A DNA stretch of 5,935 nucleotides from Scatosoma sp045645245 (GTDB taxonomy: Bacteria > Bacillota > Clostridia > Christensenellales > Borkfalkiaceae), in assembly GCA_045645245.1 (NCBI GenBank), contig JAZRIK010000041.1, forward strand, positions 1-5,935. The letters run 5' to 3'. Both the position numbers and the translations under genes were made by a program. The notes beneath the pieces are model-generated. The model searched no databases. It had not been told where the DNA came from and saw only the letters and a list, made by a program, of their open reading frames with translations. The first letter of the stretch is position 1, and each line of letters begins with the position of its first letter. This document shows, one piece after another, positions 4,401 through 5,935 of this stretch.

Positions 4401-5935
4401 CGAAATCTCCATTTGGGCGGAAGAGACGTATGTGGCAGAACTTTATACGCAGGATAGCGAACCCATTACGTTAACGGCTAATGCTGATAAAGAAGACGTT
4501 TTCCAACAAGTTAAGGAAAACTATGTAATAAACGCGCGGTATGCGTATATTCTTACCGATGCAACCGCTTACGATTTAGAGCTTGAGCTTGAATATTCTA
4601 TGCTCAATTTCTTAAATTTTGACGGCTCTATCGTGGGAGAACAGCTCATTCTTGTTGAGTATGAAAATTGTAATATTACCATAACTGTCACCATCGAACC
4701 GCCCGTTGTCCCTGTCACCGACGAACAAGGCGTTGTATATACGCTTTCCGATGATAAAAGCGCGTATTACGTCACCGGCTATACAGGCACGGTAGGCGAA
4801 ATCGTGATTGCGGATAAAGTGTACGATGTGCCTGTCACGAAGATAAGCTGGCAAGCATTTGCCTATAATAAACAGATAACCAGCGTAATTATTCCTAGCA
4901 GTATAACGTCTATCGGCGGCTCTGCGTTTTATAACTGCACCGCTTTAACAAAATTGGTCATTCAAGGCAGTGTTATGACAATGGGAGAGAGTACGTTTAA
5001 CAAGTGTACCAACTTGACGGAAGTGGTATTTGCCGATGGCGTGACAAAGACGGGTAGCTTTGTGGATTGTACCAGTTTAACAAGCATTGAACTGCCTGCA
5101 AGCGTGACGGAAATTGGATGTTTCTCCGGTTGTACAAATTTAACGAGTGTGTCCATCCTTGGCAACGTGACGGAAATTGAAAAGAATACTTTTAAGAATT
5201 GTTCTAAATTGACGAATATCGTACTGCCTGCAAGTGTGACGACAATCGGCGAAGGGGCATTTTATCAATGCTCAAGCTTGAAAAGCATTGCCATTCCTGA
5301 TAACGTGACGAGCATTGGCTATCAAGCGTTTAATAAATGTACTAGCTTAACGAAGCTCACAATTGGTTGTGGTTTGAGAACGGTTGACAGGGAAGCTTTT
5401 TATGGCTGTACTGGCTTAACGGGTGTGTATATTACCGACGTAGAGAGCTGGTGTAAGATTGAATGGGCGAACGATAATCCGTTGTATTATGCGGAAAATT
5501 TGTACTTAAACAACGAATTGGAAACGGAGTGGATTATCCCCGATACCGTCACGGCGATTAAAAATTATGCTTTCCGCGGGTGTACAAATTTAACGAGTAT
5601 TGTTCTTTCTGATAACGTGACCAGCATTGGCGGGGATGCATTTTCGCTTTGCGTCAACTTAAAAAGTATTGTGATGAGCAATCAAATAACGTCCGTTGGA
5701 GATGCTTTCGGCCGTTGTGATAGCTTGCAGTATAGCGTATATGGTAATTGTAATTATCTCGGAAATGCGGAAAATCCGTATTTGGTATTAATTTCTACGG
5801 TGGATAGAAAACTTTCGACATATACCATTCACGAGAACACAAAAGTAATTGCAGAAGATGCATTTTCTTATTGCAGTAATTTAACGCAAATTGAAATTCC
5901 CGACGGTGTAGTGGCGATTGGCGAACGCGCGTTTA
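1366..5935 (+). CDS. Giant BspA-like LRR surface lipoprotein with coiled-coil stalk (3' partial)
   Basis: The open frame runs without a stop to the window edge (1523 full codons), so the C-terminus is missing. Residues 1-25 form a signal peptide (basic MKSKK, hydrophobic core), ending in the lipobox-like FASC with Cys26 as the likely lipid anchor; Phe at -3 is less usual than Leu. Residues about 35-395 are Ala/Lys/Glu-rich helix, including eleven 25-residue repeats (56-330). Residues 396-420 look beta-rich (VAFNENGDLVITFADGS). Residues 426-551 are Cys/His-rich with four CxxC pairs. Residues 556-1010 hold the first LRR_5 block with the repeat form LTSVVIPDSVTSIGxxAFxxC, period 23. Residues 989-1117 hold a cap-like RYYY...GNYWHY...W motif and a beta-rich linker. 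From 1118 a second LRR_5 block begins. The BspA/LRR_5 family includes adhesins and host-binding proteins of anaerobes and protists; the ligand here is unknown. Own promoter and RBS. No catalytic domain seen. Confidence 0.92.
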   Translation, partial: MKSKKFFTAILTLAMSMSTTIGFASCDKSYNSEETDALIAQLQTTIDGNKTELNGKIAALEQEYKAKDAQLQASIEANTQALATLKTEYESKLAALEKADSDNATALATLKSDYQSKVAALEKANQDNATALAALRTEYENKVAALNKADSDNKQAIADLDAKYLAEVEKLIASDNANASALAALRTEYENKVAALNKADSDNKQAIADLDAKYLAEVEKLVASDNANATALATLKADYESKVAALQKADEANAKALATLKSDYESKVAVLEKADQDNAAALAQLKTDYNNKVSALQKADEDNAEALATLKAEYQAKATELEGKIAAANQTISDNKTALETAIATLKATYDEKLSQVETLISTIQATDTTQDEKITALQQQAADLIAQLAEMEKATTIVSVAFNENGDLVITFADGSTQIAQAPETHVHTFGEWIAFTTDNVPCENRLFFHTCTTCNAIEWKQGAYTDHDWNIVTTDPTCQAQGYDTKTCKICGKVEMTNYTDIVDHAWAEEYSFDNSFHWYDCDTCDEIKDKAEHDVLSTGECSICNALAGPTEGVLYDIATDGTYAEVIGYTGEATRVHIADTYSDLPVKTIYEKAFYANDTIVNVVIPDSVTSIGKSAFYDCDGLKEIIIPDSVMSMGAHCFDDCDNLTSVIIGDGVRAIEGATFQSCDRLTNVVIGNSVETIGSYAFNSCKKLKEIIIPNSVKTLERASFYYCHYLVNVLGGNGIEEMDSEAFHSCWALEKVEVGDNIRVIAYDAFYNVSNPPFNVYENCNYLGNENNPYVVLFSTANANMSAYTIHEDTKLIAGYAFRDCSRLPSITIPANVKCMGINVFSGCSALTNIDYAGTMEDWCKLSGVASITDNYYGAKWTVEGKALTDVVVPDSITTIQSYAFYKCERLTSVMIPDSVETIGSYAFRYCSALTDVVIGNRVTAINAWAFNNCDSLTRVFYKGSAEEWETIAIDKNVHISAGYGSTTSNSSLTNATRYYYIESIVDVPNDGGNYWHYDNNGEISIWAEETYVAELYTQDSEPITLTANADKEDVFQQVKENYVINARYAYILTDATAYDLELELEYSMLNFLNFDGSIVGEQLILVEYENCNITITVTIEPPVVPVTDEQGVVYTLSDDKSAYYVTGYTGTVGEIVIADKVYDVPVTKISWQAFAYNKQITSVIIPSSITSIGGSAFYNCTALTKLVIQGSVMTMGESTFNKCTNLTEVVFADGVTKTGSFVDCTSLTSIELPASVTEIGCFSGCTNLTSVSILGNVTEIEKNTFKNCSKLTNIVLPASVTTIGEGAFYQCSSLKSIAIPDNVTSIGYQAFNKCTSLTKLTIGCGLRTVDREAFYGCTGLTGVYITDVESWCKIEWANDNPLYYAENLYLNNELETEWIIPDTVTAIKNYAFRGCTNLTSIVLSDNVTSIGGDAFSLCVNLKSIVMSNQITSVGDAFGRCDSLQYSVYGNCNYLGNAENPYLVLISTVDRKLSTYTIHENTKVIAEDAFSYCSNLTQIEIPDGVVAIGERAF
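1531..2355 (+). repeat. Eleven tandem 75-bp (25-residue) coiled-coil repeats
   Basis: Residues 56-330 divide exactly into eleven 25-residue units, starting at 1531, 1606, 1681, 1756, 1831, 1906, 1981, 2056, 2131, 2206 and 2281. The typical unit is ALATLKSDYESKVAALEKAD plus xDNAT. Likely core positions (2, 5, 9, 13, 16, 20, 23) have spacing 3-4-4-3-4-3-4, one hendecad plus two heptads. Tyr9 is constant in all units. Asn23 is present in units 1-10 and lost in the last, which is degenerate. The helix continues less regularly to about residue 395. No spacers or palindromes: it is coding, not CRISPR. Confidence 0.93.
1756..2055 (+). repeat. 150-bp tandem duplication inside the stalk repeats
   Basis: Positions 1756-1905 and 1906-2055 are two adjacent copies of a 150-bp unit (two 25-residue repeats). 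I count seven differences, so 143 of 150 bases match. Three of the changes are silent third-base changes in Leu and Ala codons, one is a silent CTG/TTG, one is Ile to Val, and two lie in the last codon (AGT/ACC). Other repeat pairs are far more diverged, so this copy is the most recent. Confidence 0.95.
2641..3018 (+). other. Cys/His-rich CxxC segment of the LRR protein
   Basis: Residues 426-551 contain CxxC pairs at 453/456, 490/493, 524/527 and 544/547, extra cysteines at 444 and 480, and histidines at 427, 429, 451, 469, 507, 520 and 536. The unit TCQAQGYDTKTCKICGKVE, followed by H-x-W, resembles short repeats often found beside LRR_5 blocks in large surface proteins of clostridia. The spacing suggests small metal-binding or disulfide-braced modules, but I see no exact match to a named zinc finger. 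Role unknown; perhaps a stiff joint between stalk and LRR blocks. Confidence 0.65.
3667..3816 (+). repeat. Insert module A, copy 1
   Basis: Residues 768-815 (NVYENCNYLGNENNPYVVLF, then YTIHEDTKLIAGYAF) match residues 1458-1501 encoded at about 5737-5874 (VYGNCNYLGNAENPYLVLIS, YTIHENTKVIAEDAF). Both the protein and the DNA are clearly related, so the insert was copied or shuffled within the gene. It occurs before module B in block one and after it in block two. Confidence 0.85.
3901..4035 (+). repeat. Insert module B, copy 1
   Basis: Residues 846-890: YAGTMEDWCKLSG, a variable stretch with Tyr pair and Trp, then LTDVVVPDSITTI. The same plan (V-E-S-W-C-K-I, YYAENLYLNNELETEWIIPDTVTAI) recurs at 5431-5571. 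It is a known style of insert in LRR_5 proteins: the turn is widened around a Trp-Cys-Lys motif before the next LRR. Confidence 0.75.
4327..4719 (+). other. Cap and linker between the two LRR blocks
   Basis: Residues 988-1118. The first part, RYYYIESIVDVPNDGGNYWH and then YDNNGEISIW, resembles the motif that commonly closes an LRR_5 block in this family. The next about 100 residues (AELYTQDSEPITLTANADKE onward, to ITVTIEPPVVPV) contain no LRR and look mixed alpha/beta, ending in a beta strand and a Pro-rich hinge. I do not recognise it as a named domain; an Ig-like fold is possible. Confidence 0.55.
5431..5571 (+). repeat. Insert module B, copy 2
   Basis: Residues 1356-1402 (ITDVESWCKIEWANDNPLYY, AENLYLNNELETEWIIPDTV). 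It shares W-C-K, the Tyr pair and the re-entry into an LRR strand (IIPDTVTAIKNYAF) with copy 1, with more sequence change than module A. Confidence 0.75.
5737..5874 (+). repeat. Insert module A, copy 2
   Basis: Second copy of the NCNYLGN...NPY...YTIHE insert, inside the second LRR block. It keeps the core motifs NCNYLGN, ENPY and YTIHE, while the middle (TVDRKLST against TANANMSA) has diverged. Confidence 0.85.

Larger units (their letters stand above)
4834..5935 (+). repeat. Second LRR_5 block (cut by window end)
   Basis: Residues 1157 to the edge hold about fourteen LRR_5 repeats, led by the same type of entry (GVVYTLSDDKSAYYVTGYTG, then IADKVYDVPVTKI) as the first block (GVLYDIATDGTYAEVIGYTG, IADTYSDLPVKTI). 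Two consecutive repeats near residues 1226-1255 lack two residues each. Inserts like those of block one are present at residues 1356-1395 (DVESWCKIEWANDNPLYYA) and 1458-1489 (VYGNCNYLGNAENPY...YTIHE). The last repeat visible is broken at GERAF by the window end. Confidence 0.92.

Noticed and set aside
2251..5165. Short frames on both strands within the LRR gene (for example 2603-2785 and 3566-3847 plus, 4612-4854 and 4962-5165 minus)
   Set aside because: All lie inside the single continuous frame from 1366 and show no independent translation signals or recognisable products.

Overview
The window looks like a chromosomal segment of a Gram-positive-type bacterium, most likely an anaerobic, probably gut-associated member of the Bacillota (Clostridia-like). 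The reasons are sigma-A promoters with 17-bp spacers, strong purine-rich ribosome binding sites, tRNA genes with encoded CCA, and a giant BspA-type leucine-rich-repeat lipoprotein of a kind common in uncultured Clostridia. This placement is inference. No phage, IS element, CRISPR array or integration site was seen.

Layout. Positions 1-49 hold nothing that can be assigned. Positions 50-582 are a minus-strand tRNA operon, read right to left: promoter (TTGCGT, 17 bp, TATAGT), tRNA-Val(UAC), tRNA-Gly(GCC), tRNA-Cys(GCA), tRNA-Leu(UAA), final terminator. A further terminator hairpin starts at the CCA of tRNA-Cys. A 16-bp inverted repeat with terminator-like arms encloses the whole tRNA-Gly gene. 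Positions 583-744 are a very AT-rich divergent intergenic region. Positions 745-1283 are a one-gene plus-strand unit with a consensus promoter, a SecB-family export chaperone gene (141 aa) and its own terminator.

Positions 1297-5935 are a second plus-strand unit. It has its own promoter and RBS and one open reading frame that starts at 1366 and is still open at the window edge (1523 complete codons visible). The protein is a predicted secreted lipoprotein. In order it has a signal peptide with a lipobox ending in Cys26, a long alpha-helical stalk built from 25-residue repeats (one pair recently duplicated at DNA level), a short beta-like segment, a Cys/His-rich segment with four CxxC pairs, a first BspA/LRR_5 block, a cap and linker region, and a second LRR_5 block cut by the window end.

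How the parts fit. The tRNA operon and the chaperone are housekeeping genes. The chaperone and the lipoprotein each have their own promoter and a terminator lies between them, so they are not a classical operon. A SecB-type chaperone that keeps long precursors unfolded, placed next to a very long Sec-type substrate, makes a chaperone-client link plausible but unproven. The lipoprotein looks like a surface adhesin or ligand-binding protein whose stalk lifts the LRR blocks out through the cell wall. The least ordinary points are the tRNA-Gly enclosed by a split terminator-like stem, the 25-residue coiled-coil repeat with an invariant Asn, and the shuffled order of insert modules between the two LRR blocks.
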